Of a DNA stretch of 39,641 nt, positions 1-6,751 are shown piece by piece. Every line of letters begins with the position of its first letter. Position 1 is the first letter of the stretch. The notes beneath the pieces are model-generated. The model searched no databases, was not told the origin of the DNA, and saw nothing but the letters and a program-made list of their open reading frames with translations. The position numbers and the translations under genes were made by a program. The DNA is taken from assembly GCA_964540575.1 (NCBI GenBank), contig CAZINI010000026.1, positions 1-39,641 of the forward strand, in the 5' to 3' direction. The stretch is from UMGS1889 sp964540575 (GTDB lineage: Bacteria; Bacillota; Clostridia; Oscillospirales; Ruminococcaceae).

Positions 1-51
1 AGTGCTCCGAAGCAAAGCTTCTACGCACTTTTTCAGTTGTTGAGCAGACAT
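1..51. repeat. Left copy of contig-end inverted repeat
   Basis: These 51 bases are the exact reverse complement of 39587-39637. The sequence can fold as AGTGC/GCACT outside GAAGC/GCTTC and is followed by TTTTT, so it resembles an intrinsic terminator on the + strand. Because identical copies sit at both ends of the window, it is probably a multi-copy genomic repeat that broke the assembly. No gene is seen between it and the lactate dehydrogenase start at 171. Confidence 0.8.
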
Positions 52-170
52 TAAATAAAAATTAAATACATTATACCACATTTAAAAACCGATTTCAACA
101 GCTTTTTGAGAATATTTTTGTCTGCACGGCAAATAATATTTTCAAATTTATTATAAAGGCAGGTTTTTAT

Positions 171-1124
171 ATGAGCAATAACTGCGGAGTTGATTATCAG
201 AAGTGTGCCATAATCGGCTGCGGATTTGTGGGGGCTTCCATTGCCTTCAGGTTTCTGGAAAGCGGGCTGTTTTCCGAGCTGGTGCTGCTTGATGTAAACA
301 AGGATAAGTCGGAGGGAGAGGCACTTGACCTTTCCCACGGAATTCCGTTTACCCGTCCAATGTCCATATATTCGGGGACATATGACGACCTTAAGGACTG
401 CTCGGTGGTGGTAATAACTGCGGGCGGTGCTCAGAAGCCCGGGCAGACCCGCACCGACCTTGTGGATATGAACATTGGCATTTTCAAAAAGCTTATCCCC
501 GAGATCACTGCCCGCAACAAGGACTGCATACTGCTGGTGGTTTCCAATCCCTGCGATGTGCTTACCTATGCGGCTTTGAAAATTTCGGGATTTCCCGCAA
601 ACCGTGTTATCGGTTCGGGGACTGTTCTCGACACGGCAAGGCTAAAGTATCTTCTGGGAAATCATCTGGACGTTGACCCGAGAAATGTTCACGCATTTAT
701 CATCGGTGAGCACGGGGACAGCGAGTTGGCTGTCTGGAGCAGTGCAAGCGTTTCGGGTATTGACCTTCGTGAGTTTTGCCGCATTTTCGGGAAATCCTCC
801 GATGAAAGCGTTTTCCGTGGGATTTACGAGGACGTGCGGGACAGTGCTTATGAGATCATACGCAAAAAGGCGGCGACCTACTATGCCATTGCAATGGCTG
901 TGGAGCGAATCTGCGAATGCATCGTCAGGGACGAGCATTCGGTCCTGACGGTTTCCTCGCTGTCCAACGGACATTACGGCATTGACGATATTTGTCTGGG
1001 ACTGCCTGCTGTGGTGGGCAGGGAAGGCGTCGAAAAGCTGCTGGACATTCCGCTGTCACCCGAGGAACAGTCTGCATTGGAAAACTCCGCTTCGGAGATG
1101 AGGCAGTATCTTTCCAAGATATGA
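171..1124 (+). CDS. ldh: L-lactate dehydrogenase
   Basis: A 317-residue NAD-dependent L-lactate dehydrogenase, which interconverts pyruvate and lactate in the cytoplasm and regenerates NAD+ in fermentation. The length is normal for the family. The Rossmann motif G-C-G-F-V-G lies near residues 17-22. The substrate loop reads AQKPGQTR: glutamine where malate dehydrogenases carry arginine, which favours lactate. The catalytic histidine lies in IIGEHGDSE, and NPCDVLTY is the conserved asparagine motif. ATG 171 has only a weak AGGCAGG ribosome site. It is convergent with the tRNA and receiver gene downstream and separated from them by a structured element. It is a host gene unrelated to the prophage. 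Confidence 0.93.
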   Translation: MSNNCGVDYQKCAIIGCGFVGASIAFRFLESGLFSELVLLDVNKDKSEGEALDLSHGIPFTRPMSIYSGTYDDLKDCSVVVITAGGAQKPGQTRTDLVDMNIGIFKKLIPEITARNKDCILLVVSNPCDVLTYAALKISGFPANRVIGSGTVLDTARLKYLLGNHLDVDPRNVHAFIIGEHGDSELAVWSSASVSGIDLREFCRIFGKSSDESVFRGIYEDVRDSAYEIIRKKAATYYAIAMAVERICECIVRDEHSVLTVSSLSNGHYGIDDICLGLPAVVGREGVEKLLDIPLSPEEQSALENSASEMRQYLSKI

Positions 1125-1162
1125 TACCGCAAATCTTTTGATTTTCAAAACACTTCAAATGC

Positions 1163-1292
1163 AAAACGGGACAGCCGATTTAGGGAAGTACCGATAAAGA
1201 AAATTTATCGGTACCGTGCGACAAGCTTTGTCATTTCGCTATCTGAAAACGAAATGACAAAGGGGTCGCCCCTTATCGACTGCCCCGTTTTT
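1163..1292. repeat. Branched palindromic element, probable two-way terminator
   Basis: An outer stem pairs AAAACGGG-CAG-CGAT (1163-1179) with ATCG-CTG-CCCGTTTT (1275-1291), with two mismatches. It encloses three hairpins: a perfect 11 bp stem (1188-1214), a perfect 12 bp stem (1227-1261) and AGGGG/CCCCT (about 1261-1273). On the + strand it ends in GTTTTTG, so it can terminate lactate dehydrogenase transcription. The multi-arm fold is more elaborate than a terminator needs and looks like a palindromic non-autonomous repeat. Confidence 0.6.
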
Positions 1293-1299
1293 GTACATA

Positions 1300-1376
1300 T
1301 GGTGCGTCCGGCCGGATTCGAACCGGCGGCACATAGCGTCGGAGGCTATTGCTCTATCCAGCTGAGCTACGGACGC
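1300..1376 (-). tRNA. tRNA-Arg (anticodon CCG)
   Basis: The minus strand folds as a full cloverleaf. The acceptor stem is GCGTCCG (1370-1376) with CGGACGC, the anticodon stem is ATAGC/GCTAT, and the loop CTCCGAC gives anticodon CCG, decoding CGG. The T arm reads CCGGTTCGAATCCGG. The discriminator is A and CCA is encoded at 1300-1302. The prophage does not use this tRNA for integration. Confidence 0.95.
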
Positions 1377-1393
1377 ATCTGTACAATAGATAC

Positions 1394-1421
1394 ATTATAT
1401 CATATAAAAGTGCATTTGTAA
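1394..1421 (-). promoter_or_regulatory. Promoter of the tRNA-Arg gene
   Basis: On the minus strand TTACAA (1416-1421) is followed after 16 bases by TATAAT (1394-1399), about 17 bases upstream of the mature tRNA 5' end. The position and the perfect -10 box support a housekeeping-sigma promoter. Confidence 0.6.
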
Positions 1422-1518
1422 AGAGGAATTTTGTTAATTGTATGTGTCGGGTCGTTGGATATTGAAATATAAAGCGGGAACAAACTGCATATCCCAAAAC
1501 GACTGTGTAAACCCCAAA

Positions 1519-1893
1519 TCAGAACCTTTCCAATATCCAAAGGCAATACTCAAAAAGGGCAGACAGGTCAAAGGGCTTTTGCAGGATACAAACCTTGGGA
1601 AGCTGACGCATTTTTTTCTGAACGGGACTGTCGGTGCAAGGGGTAGTGACGATCACAAACGGCATATTTGAACCGTTTGTGCGTATTGCGGAAGTTACGT
1701 CATACACTGTCATATCCCGAAGCATTTCGTCGCAGATAAGAATTTTGGGTGATAAGCGTTCTGCTGCCTCGATGACAGCCATCCCTCTTGGCGGACATAT
1801 TTCGACCGGCAGATAATTACCTGTCAGATACTGACGGATCTGTTTGCCGTATTCAAGCGAATCATCGCCAATTAAAATTTGCACTGCCGACAT
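1519..1893 (-). CDS. Stand-alone response-regulator receiver protein
   Basis: A 124-residue protein made only of a CheY-like receiver domain. It has the acidic pair (IGDDS), the phospho-acceptor Asp (ILICDEM), the Thr region (VIVTTP) and the switch Lys (ILQKPFD). The last motif resembles the Spo0A receiver, but there is no DNA-binding output domain. I chose ATG 1893 because GGAGG lies 7 bases upstream; an in-frame upstream start at 1965 lacks this. It lies between tRNA-Arg and the cotJ operon and reads away from it. A sporulation role is only a guess from context and the Spo0A-like motif. Confidence 0.75.
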   Translation of the reverse strand: MSAVQILIGDDSLEYGKQIRQYLTGNYLPVEICPPRGMAVIEAAERLSPKILICDEMLRDMTVYDVTSAIRTNGSNMPFVIVTTPCTDSPVQKKMRQLPKVCILQKPFDLSALFEYCLWILERF

Positions 1894-2163
1894 AGCACAG
1901 CCTCCATTTATCAAGATATATTTATTATAGCACATCCTTGTACGAAAATCAATAAAACCAGACAAAATTTTTGCTAAAGCACACTTTTTCGTAAAAATGT
2001 AACATATTTCTTGGCAGATATTTGTGTCAAAATATGCAAAATCGCATAGAATGATATTGGGCGGCAGATGGATGGCTGTTTATTAATTGGTTTTATGTAA
2101 AGTAAAGTCAAGAAAATTTGCCGTCCGATACTGCTTTATTTCAGGTGTTTCACTGATTGTCCC

Positions 2164-2371
2164 TTATACTAAACACCATTAGAATTATGGAGAAGAAATC
2201 GCCGCAAAAGCTTTGATATATGCGGTTTTGCGGCGAGAGATTCCCATGATTAATGGGTGATTAGTATTATACTAAACACCATTAGAATTATGGAGAAGAA
2301 ATCGCCGTAAAAGCTTTGATATATGCGGTTTTGCGGCGAGAGATTCCCATAATTCAATGAGTGTTTAGTAT
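2164..2371. repeat. Two tandem hairpin repeats (MITE-like) upstream of cotJA
   Basis: Two near-identical units (2164-2266 and 2267-2371) lie head to tail. Each has imperfect terminal inverted repeats based on ATACTAAACAC with CATTAGAATTATGG against CCATAATTCAATGAGTGTTTAGTAT, and an inner hairpin CGCCGCAAAA/TTTTGCGGCG. The first copy's right arm has diverged (CATGATTAATGGGTGATTAGT). They fill much of the 524-base gap 1894-2417; I see no gene in the rest (1894-2163). Confidence 0.8.
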
Positions 2372-2417
2372 TAGACATATCCGAGAAGAGTTTTATAATT
2401 GATGAAAGGAATTTGCT

Positions 2418-2618
2418 ATGAATGACAACAATATGAGCTGTCCTTTTAAAAGCGTTGAGGGTGCATTTCCGCCCGAAACACCCTTAGGGATGGCGTATGT
2501 GCCGTTTCAGCAGTGGGAAGAGCCGCTTCCCGAAAATACTGCACTGGAAAACGGTACTGTTTTTCCAAGCCTTGTGCTTCCTTTTGTAGGAAAGGAGGTC
2601 CCGCATTATGACCGCTGA
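2418..2618 (+). CDS. cotJA: Spore coat-associated protein CotJA
   Basis: A 66-residue protein with the CotJA pattern: a short N-terminus, then the proline-rich PETPLGMAYVPFQQW. CotJA belongs to the CotJ operon expressed in the mother cell during sporulation and is needed for assembly of CotJC into the spore. The ribosome site AAAGGA lies 7 bases before ATG 2418. The 3' end overlaps cotJB by 11 bases, so translation is probably coupled. It shows that the host has, or recently had, a sporulation programme. Confidence 0.9.
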   Translation: MNDNNMSCPFKSVEGAFPPETPLGMAYVPFQQWEEPLPENTALENGTVFPSLVLPFVGKEVPHYDR

Positions 2619-2871
2619 GCAGAGTAATCTTCTTAACGCTATCAGAATGTACGATTTTTATATCACGGAGCTGACGCTTTACCTTGATACTCATCCAAAA
2701 TGCAGACGGGCATTGGATAAGTTCAGCAAATATACCGAGCTTCGCAGCAAGGCATACGACGCTTATGCGGCGAAATACGGTCCTATCACCGCATCTCAGT
2801 CCCTTGCTTCGGGCGGCGACTGCTTCAAATGGGTCGAGGACCCCTTCCCGTGGGAAAGGAGTGCTAATTAA
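2608..2871 (+). CDS. cotJB: Spore coat protein CotJB
   Basis: An 87-residue CotJB protein. The family pattern is visible in the alpha-helical YDFYITELTLYLDTHP and a C-terminus rich in W, P and F (CFKWVEDPFPWE). The start has AAAGGAGG 9 bases upstream and the stop overlaps the cotJC start as TAATG. It is the middle gene of cotJABC and presumably forms part of the coat complex with CotJC. The gene itself is intact. Confidence 0.9.
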   Translation: MTAEQSNLLNAIRMYDFYITELTLYLDTHPKCRRALDKFSKYTELRSKAYDAYAAKYGPITASQSLASGGDCFKWVEDPFPWERSAN

Positions 2872-3074
2872 TGTGGAAATATGAGAAGAAACTGCAATAT
2901 CCCGTAAATATCAAAAATCCAAATCCCAAAGCAGCAAAGTTTATCATCAGTCAGCTTGGAGGACCGGACGGCGAACTTGCGGCATCGCTGCGGTATCTCA
3001 ATCAACGGTTCAGTATGCCGTATTCGCAGCTGAAGGGTCTGCTTACGGACATTGGCACCGAGGAACTGGCACAC
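2871..3074 (+). pseudogene. cotJC: cotJC segment 1 (codons 1-68), interrupted by the prophage
   Basis: The first 68 codons of CotJC, the manganese-catalase-like spore coat protein. E35 (GPDGELAA) and E65-x-x-H68 (TEELAH) align with metal ligands of the dimanganese centre. After H68 the frame enters prophage DNA and runs to a stop at 3407, giving a meaningless 110-residue tail that lies opposite the holin gene. The matching continuation (VEMISAILYQLTR) begins at 37347, so excision at the 12 bp core would restore the frame exactly. ATG 2871 has GGAG 9 bases upstream. In the integrated state the coat enzyme cannot be made whole. Confidence 0.93.
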
Positions 3075-3091
3075 CAAACATATATACGAAA
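3063..3091. other. attL: core plus left phage arm
   Basis: The core GAACTGGCACAC (3063-3074) belongs to cotJC codons 65-68. The phage arm ATATATACGAAA (3080-3091) is the perfect inverted partner of TTTCGTATATAT at 37308-37319. Confidence 0.88.
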
Positions 3092-3129
3092 AACGCCGCC
3101 CCAAGGAGTAAAAATCTCCCCGAGGCGGC
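3089..3129 (-). terminator. Terminator of the late phage operon
   Basis: Reading leftward, GCCGCC pairs with GGCGGC and, inside it, GGAG with CTCC. The stem is followed by GTTTTTCG. It lies 6 bases after the holin stop and shields the cotJC junction from leftward phage transcription. Its T-run overlaps the attL arm. Confidence 0.8.
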
Positions 3130-3134
3130 ACTTC

Positions 3135-3566
3135 TTATTCGTCGTTTTTATTCTTCAAAACATCAATCGCCTTGTTCAAGATCTTCTGCACCCCTTCGGG
3201 AAGAATACCCATAAGACCGGCATTCTCGCATATACTTATAAGCTCCGAAACACAGAAAGCTATCACAACAGCATTCCTTATGTACTCCGAACCTGTCAGA
3301 ATATCTATTCGCTGAGCAACAACTACTATCAGCAAAGTGCAGACCTTCTTTATCAAGCCTTTCCAACAGGCAGAAGAGGACAGCGACCCATTAGCACTCT
3401 TGTTTGACTTGCCAAAAACCAATGCACATATAAGCCCCATAACAAAATCTATTGCCATGAATGCTATGAGAGTTATCACTGCATTGTCCCAACCTCCAAG
3501 AGCCTCGGCAATTGCTGCACCTAATACGCCCGCAAAGCTGCATAAGGCTAACATTTTTTCGTGCAC
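3135..3566 (-). CDS. Phage holin
   Basis: A 143-residue membrane protein of the phi29/toxin-secretion holin type (Phage_holin_4 family). Hydrophobic segments are visible around residues 8-24 (SFAGVLGAAIAEAL), 29-51 (AVITLIAFMAIDFVMGLICALVF) and 75-85 (VCTLLIVVVAQ), plus a weaker one near 98-110. Holins form the membrane lesions that release endolysin. The start is probably GTG 3566, with GAGGTG 5 bases upstream; an in-frame ATG lies 4 codons later. It is the last gene of the late operon, directly after the lysozyme. Confidence 0.88.
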   Translation of the reverse strand: MHEKMLALCSFAGVLGAAIAEALGGWDNAVITLIAFMAIDFVMGLICALVFGKSNKSANGSLSSSACWKGLIKKVCTLLIVVVAQRIDILTGSEYIRNAVVIAFCVSELISICENAGLMGILPEGVQKILNKAIDVLKNKNDE

Positions 3567-3575
3567 GTTTTCACC

Positions 3576-4184
3576 TCAGTTCCCGTTAAAATGATTTTTG
3601 ACGATAACAGCAGGGTAATTGAGCAGACAATTGTTCATATCCACATCACCTTTAATGCCTGAGATTTTCCCCTTCCAGCTGTACTGATGTATGCCGTATG
3701 GAGAGAACCTCGGGTCGCTTCCGATTCTTGCTATCCACATAGCATAACGCACCTTTGTCCTGTTTGAGAGATTTGTTTTAGCGAAGCTGTCGAAGGTATA
3801 AATACCTACGAAATAGCCTGCATCTTCGAGCTTTTTGCAGAAAGCAGACGCTATATCGTCGCAGTTGCCCCTGTTTACGTGGCTTTTTTCCTCAACGTCA
3901 TACCAGACAGGCATCTGGAGCTTTTTGCCTTTGAGCAGTTTCAGGCAGAACTCCGCCTCTTTTTCTGCGTCCTCGGCCGACAGAGCATAGCTGTAATGAT
4001 ACACCCCCACAGGTATTCCCAGCCTTGTACATTCTGCATAATTCCGCTCGAACTGCCTGTCTGCCTGCCGTGGGTGCTCCCGTCCGAAGCCGCAGCGAAG
4101 GATAACGAAATCTACCTTGCCCGAAGCCTTGACCTTGTCCCAATTGATTACCCCATTGTGCGTTGAAACGTCAATTCCCTTCAT
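3576..4184 (-). CDS. Endolysin, GH25 lysozyme
   Basis: A 202-residue glycoside hydrolase family 25 muramidase that cleaves the N-acetylmuramic acid to N-acetylglucosamine bond in peptidoglycan. It begins with the family motif GIDVSTHNG, with the catalytic-site Asp at residue 5, and has the acidic motif VWYDVEEKS and the late motif IHQYSW. It is only the catalytic domain, with no cell-wall binding repeats. ATG 4184 is chosen because GGGGTG precedes it and the family match starts at residue 1. It has no signal peptide, so export needs the adjacent holin. Confidence 0.93.
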   Translation of the reverse strand: MKGIDVSTHNGVINWDKVKASGKVDFVILRCGFGREHPRQADRQFERNYAECTRLGIPVGVYHYSYALSAEDAEKEAEFCLKLLKGKKLQMPVWYDVEEKSHVNRGNCDDIASAFCKKLEDAGYFVGIYTFDSFAKTNLSNRTKVRYAMWIARIGSDPRFSPYGIHQYSWKGKISGIKGDVDMNNCLLNYPAVIVKNHFNGN

Positions 4185-4185
4185 A

Positions 4186-4359
4186 TTATTCACCCCACTT
4201 TTCCTTCTGAAACGCCTTTTCAGCATCGACTGCGGATTTATTTTCCGTGTAAAAAGCCTCAACCTCTGCTATAGGCATTTCGTAAACGACCGAGATCTCC
4301 TCGAAGCTCATACCCATTGCAAGGGACTTGATAAGCTCCTTCTTTTCGCATTCTGTCAT
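4186..4359 (-). CDS. Small phage protein, unknown function
   Basis: A 57-residue acidic helical protein beginning MTECEKKELIKSLAMGMS. GGAGGTG 8 bases upstream fixes ATG 4359; the longer in-frame versions lie inside the previous gene. The segment MGMSFEEISVVYEMPIAEVEAF looks like a small helix-turn-helix, as in XkdX-like or RpoD-region-4-like phage proteins, but I cannot assign a function. It lies between the tail-tip genes and the lysozyme. Confidence 0.7.
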   Translation of the reverse strand: MTECEKKELIKSLAMGMSFEEISVVYEMPIAEVEAFYTENKSAVDAEKAFQKEKWGE

Positions 4360-4366
4360 ACTTGTT

Positions 4367-4660
4367 TCACCTCCTCTCATCAAAAGGACAGCTGCTCTCA
4401 TCGGCAGAGTATGCGATTTGAGCAAACCCGCTTCCGCATTTGAAATACAGCCCCCTGTCGTTGCTGTCAAGCTCCATGCCGAAGATGACAGACGGCTTTA
4501 TCACCATACCTCCATTCCTCGGGATAAGCATATTTTCGTTGTACCCGACAATCAGATTCTCATTCGAACAGTTTCGGATCCAGACGTAATTTCCCGCACG
4601 GGTGCAGTCCGAAGGAAATCCTAACCATGTTATACGACCGTCAAAAGATATGGTTTTCAC
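4367..4660 (-). CDS. Phage tail-region protein, unknown, paralogue of the next gene
   Basis: A 97-residue beta-rich protein starting at GTG 4660 behind AAGGAGG. I do not recognise a family. Its C-terminal part (YFKCGSGFAQIAY then CPFDERR) resembles that of the upstream neighbour (FYLRGSGRVQIIA then CPFNTG), so the two are probably diverged duplicates. The position after the baseplate-like genes suggests a virion decoration or tail-tip component. Confidence 0.65.
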   Translation of the reverse strand: MKTISFDGRITWLGFPSDCTRAGNYVWIRNCSNENLIVGYNENMLIPRNGGMVIKPSVIFGMELDSNDRGLYFKCGSGFAQIAYSADESSCPFDERR

Positions 4661-4672
4661 TTCTTGTCCTCC

Positions 4673-5035
4673 TTAGAATCCACAGCTACCTGTATTAAAC
4701 GGGCAACTATCATAATTCTGAGCGATAATCTGAACACGACCGCTGCCCCTGAGATAAAATGCTTTGGACAGATTTCCCGTTATCCTTGTGGCGGTGCGAT
4801 ACGGAACTTTAGTGATACCGCTGACTACAGCTCCTGTTTCGCCCTGCAGGATAGTTGTGGACAGACTGGCAGAAACTGTTCCGTCATAGCTGAGCAGCCA
4901 TACCCACTCAAAATACGCAGGAAGAGTTATTTTCATAACCTTTTCTGTCTGGTCCTCGGAAAGCTGGACGATCCCGACAGGATCGCTTAATGATACGTTT
5001 ACGACTTCTGATTCTGTAAATACTTTGTCTGCCAT
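4673..5035 (-). CDS. Phage tail-region protein, unknown
   Basis: A 120-residue protein with AAAAGGAG before ATG 5035. The predicted content is mostly beta strand (LPAYFEWVWLLSYDGTVSASLS), as in small receptor-binding or decoration proteins. It ends in the same GSG...CPF motif as the downstream gene. The function cannot be assigned from sequence alone. It is co-transcribed with the late operon. Confidence 0.7.
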   Translation of the reverse strand: MADKVFTESEVVNVSLSDPVGIVQLSEDQTEKVMKITLPAYFEWVWLLSYDGTVSASLSTTILQGETGAVVSGITKVPYRTATRITGNLSKAFYLRGSGRVQIIAQNYDSCPFNTGSCGF

Positions 5036-5055
5036 GTTTTTTCTCCTTTTCTTTG

Positions 5056-5307
5056 TTATTCCTCGGAAGCTACTTCTGTCCGAACGCCTTCGGGATTCGT
5101 GAATGCGGTGATTTTGCCATTGCTGCCCCGTTCAAGCCCGAACTGCCGCGTGACCTCTTCTCCGTCGACGTCGTAAACGAATTTTATTGCATTCTTGGAC
5201 GCTATGATTTTCTTTGCCCCAAGGCTGCAGTGAATGCCCCCTGAGAATTTGAAAAGTCCATCGATCTTTTCATCTTCTGTAAAACCGTAGTTACTCAGAA
5301 TTATCAC
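5056..5307 (-). CDS. Phage tail-region protein, unknown
   Basis: An 83-residue protein that starts at GTG 5307, overlapping the stop of the upstream tail gene as GTGA, so translation is probably coupled. It is hydrophilic with alternating beta pattern (AIKFVYDVDGEEVTRQFGLE). No family is recognised. It lies in the tail-tip block. Confidence 0.65.
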   Translation of the reverse strand: MIILSNYGFTEDEKIDGLFKFSGGIHCSLGAKKIIASKNAIKFVYDVDGEEVTRQFGLERGSNGKITAFTNPEGVRTEVASEE

Positions 5308-6365
5308 CTTCCCACAAGGTTAAAACCCTCATATTTAGAGATCATAACATTTTTGTATTTCTTCCCCGCATCGACTTTTCGCCTGTTATCCCGTCTGAGC
5401 CTGTTCAGATAGTCATATTCTGATTCCGACAGCTCAGGTGCGGACAGTTCGGCGTAAATACCGCCAACCGAGAAATGCAGCATAAAGTTCGTGCAAATAT
5501 ATGCCGCATCTCCTAACTCCACACCGCAGCCTATGTCAATATCCGAGGATATTAATGCCCGTGAACATTTAAACGCCGTAAACACAAACCCGTTGCATGC
5601 AGATAATATCCCAGCCGCATTTTCGGCAGACGCAAATATGCTCTCCACACGAATTATACTGCTGATACCCGTTCCGCCAAGCGTGTCAAACTCCTCGCCG
5701 TCAGTGCTGTTTTCGGCAATAACTCTGCTTATGGGACCTTTTGCAGAACCGACCTTGACCGCCGAATAAATCTCGGAGGAAACAAGCGTATTTGTCGCCC
5801 CGAACGGCAGGAAGGTAAGAGCATTGTTGACATTACAGTACCAGATACCGCAAGCACCCTCGGAAAGCAGCTCCAGTATCTCACGGCAGGATTTTCCCTG
5901 AATGTCGTCAACAAAAACCATGTCGGCACCGTAAACATCAACAGCCCCTCCCCCGGAAAATCCGCAGGCAGTAACTATATCGGAAACGACCTTGCTGATG
6001 AGCACCGTCTTAGTTTTCTTTTTCTTCTTATCTTCCTCTTCTCCGTAGTATGCCGAAACGTCAAAATCCCTGTCCGCAAACATCATTCTGTCATAGCAGA
6101 CAAGCTTCAGCAATCCGTTTCCGGGAATTGAACGGGACGCTATGTAAAACTTCGGCAGCTTAACGCCGTTGGAACAGCTCACAGTTACCTCTGCATTATC
6201 ATCGGGGCAAATATCGGTTACCAGAGTGACTTCCAGACAGCCCGTTACACAGCCCGATGTGGGAAGCTTTGCCGCCGATTTCCTATAACTCAAACTGACT
6301 ATCCTGTCATTTTTGTGGTCAATACCGCCTGTCGTGACCACATAGCTAAAGACCCTCGCCGTCAT
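5304..6365 (-). CDS. Tail-associated baseplate-like protein
   Basis: About 353 residues, in the position where siphoviruses encode the tail-associated lysin or baseplate hub after the Dit-like protein. The middle (SKVVSDIVTACGF then GKSCREILELLSEGACGIWY) matches the style of phage hub proteins that resemble gpD/gp27, but there is no visible peptidase domain. ATG 6365 overlaps the previous gene by 20 bases and has no good ribosome site, so the true start may differ; in-frame sequence continues up to 6428. A run of acidic then lysine residues (EEEDKKKKKTK) is unusual. Confidence 0.7.
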   Translation of the reverse strand: MTARVFSYVVTTGGIDHKNDRIVSLSYRKSAAKLPTSGCVTGCLEVTLVTDICPDDNAEVTVSCSNGVKLPKFYIASRSIPGNGLLKLVCYDRMMFADRDFDVSAYYGEEEDKKKKKTKTVLISKVVSDIVTACGFSGGGAVDVYGADMVFVDDIQGKSCREILELLSEGACGIWYCNVNNALTFLPFGATNTLVSSEIYSAVKVGSAKGPISRVIAENSTDGEEFDTLGGTGISSIIRVESIFASAENAAGILSACNGFVFTAFKCSRALISSDIDIGCGVELGDAAYICTNFMLHFSVGGIYAELSAPELSESEYDYLNRLRRDNRRKVDAGKKYKNVMISKYEGFNLVGR

Positions 6366-6750
6366 CGGCAGAGATAAGTCCAATGCTCTCAAAACTTGCG
6401 GAAATGTCCCACAGCGACCCGCTGTCACCCGAACTGTCGGGATCCGAATCGGAGCAAGGAGCAGAGTAGGAAAGGCAGCGGAACATATCCACCTCCACCG
6501 AAGGAGCCGAATATGTCAGCTTCACATCTCCCGCCTTTAACTGCCCCTCAATGTTCGCTGCAACGCTTTTCGGGACATCAATAAGCTTAACCGACATCTT
6601 GACCTTACGCCCCAGAACAGGTGTCCTGTCAACGCCGTCAATGCTTGTAAAACTGTTTGCGGTGTCCTTAACAAGCGAGGAGGAAACGGTGTACCCGCCC
6701 TCCTCGATGTACGCACCGCAGGGAATAGAACCGATTGAAAAAGTAATCAT
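6346..6750 (-). CDS. Distal-tail-like protein
   Basis: A 134-residue protein directly after the tape measure gene (TAA overlapping near ATG 6750, with GGAG upstream). Position and size suggest a small tail adaptor between tube and baseplate. A Ser/Asp-rich stretch (CSDSDPDSSGDSGS) near residues 98-111 looks like a flexible linker. I do not recognise a specific family, so the role is from order only. Confidence 0.65.
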   Translation of the reverse strand: MITFSIGSIPCGAYIEEGGYTVSSSLVKDTANSFTSIDGVDRTPVLGRKVKMSVKLIDVPKSVAANIEGQLKAGDVKLTYSAPSVEVDMFRCLSYSAPCSDSDPDSSGDSGSLWDISASFESIGLISADDGEGL

Positions 6751-6751
6751 T

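Noticed and set aside
1300..1376. tRNA-Arg as phage attachment site
   Set aside because: The prophage junctions are in cotJC, and no second copy of the tRNA 3' end is seen in the window.
2372..2410. Mother-cell sigma-E promoter before cotJA
   Set aside because: ACATATC and TATAATTG are near the right spacing, but the match to the consensus is too weak to call.
2871..3407. A complete 178-residue gene starting at cotJC
   Set aside because: Only the first 68 codons are CotJC; the rest is the opposite strand of the terminator and holin region.
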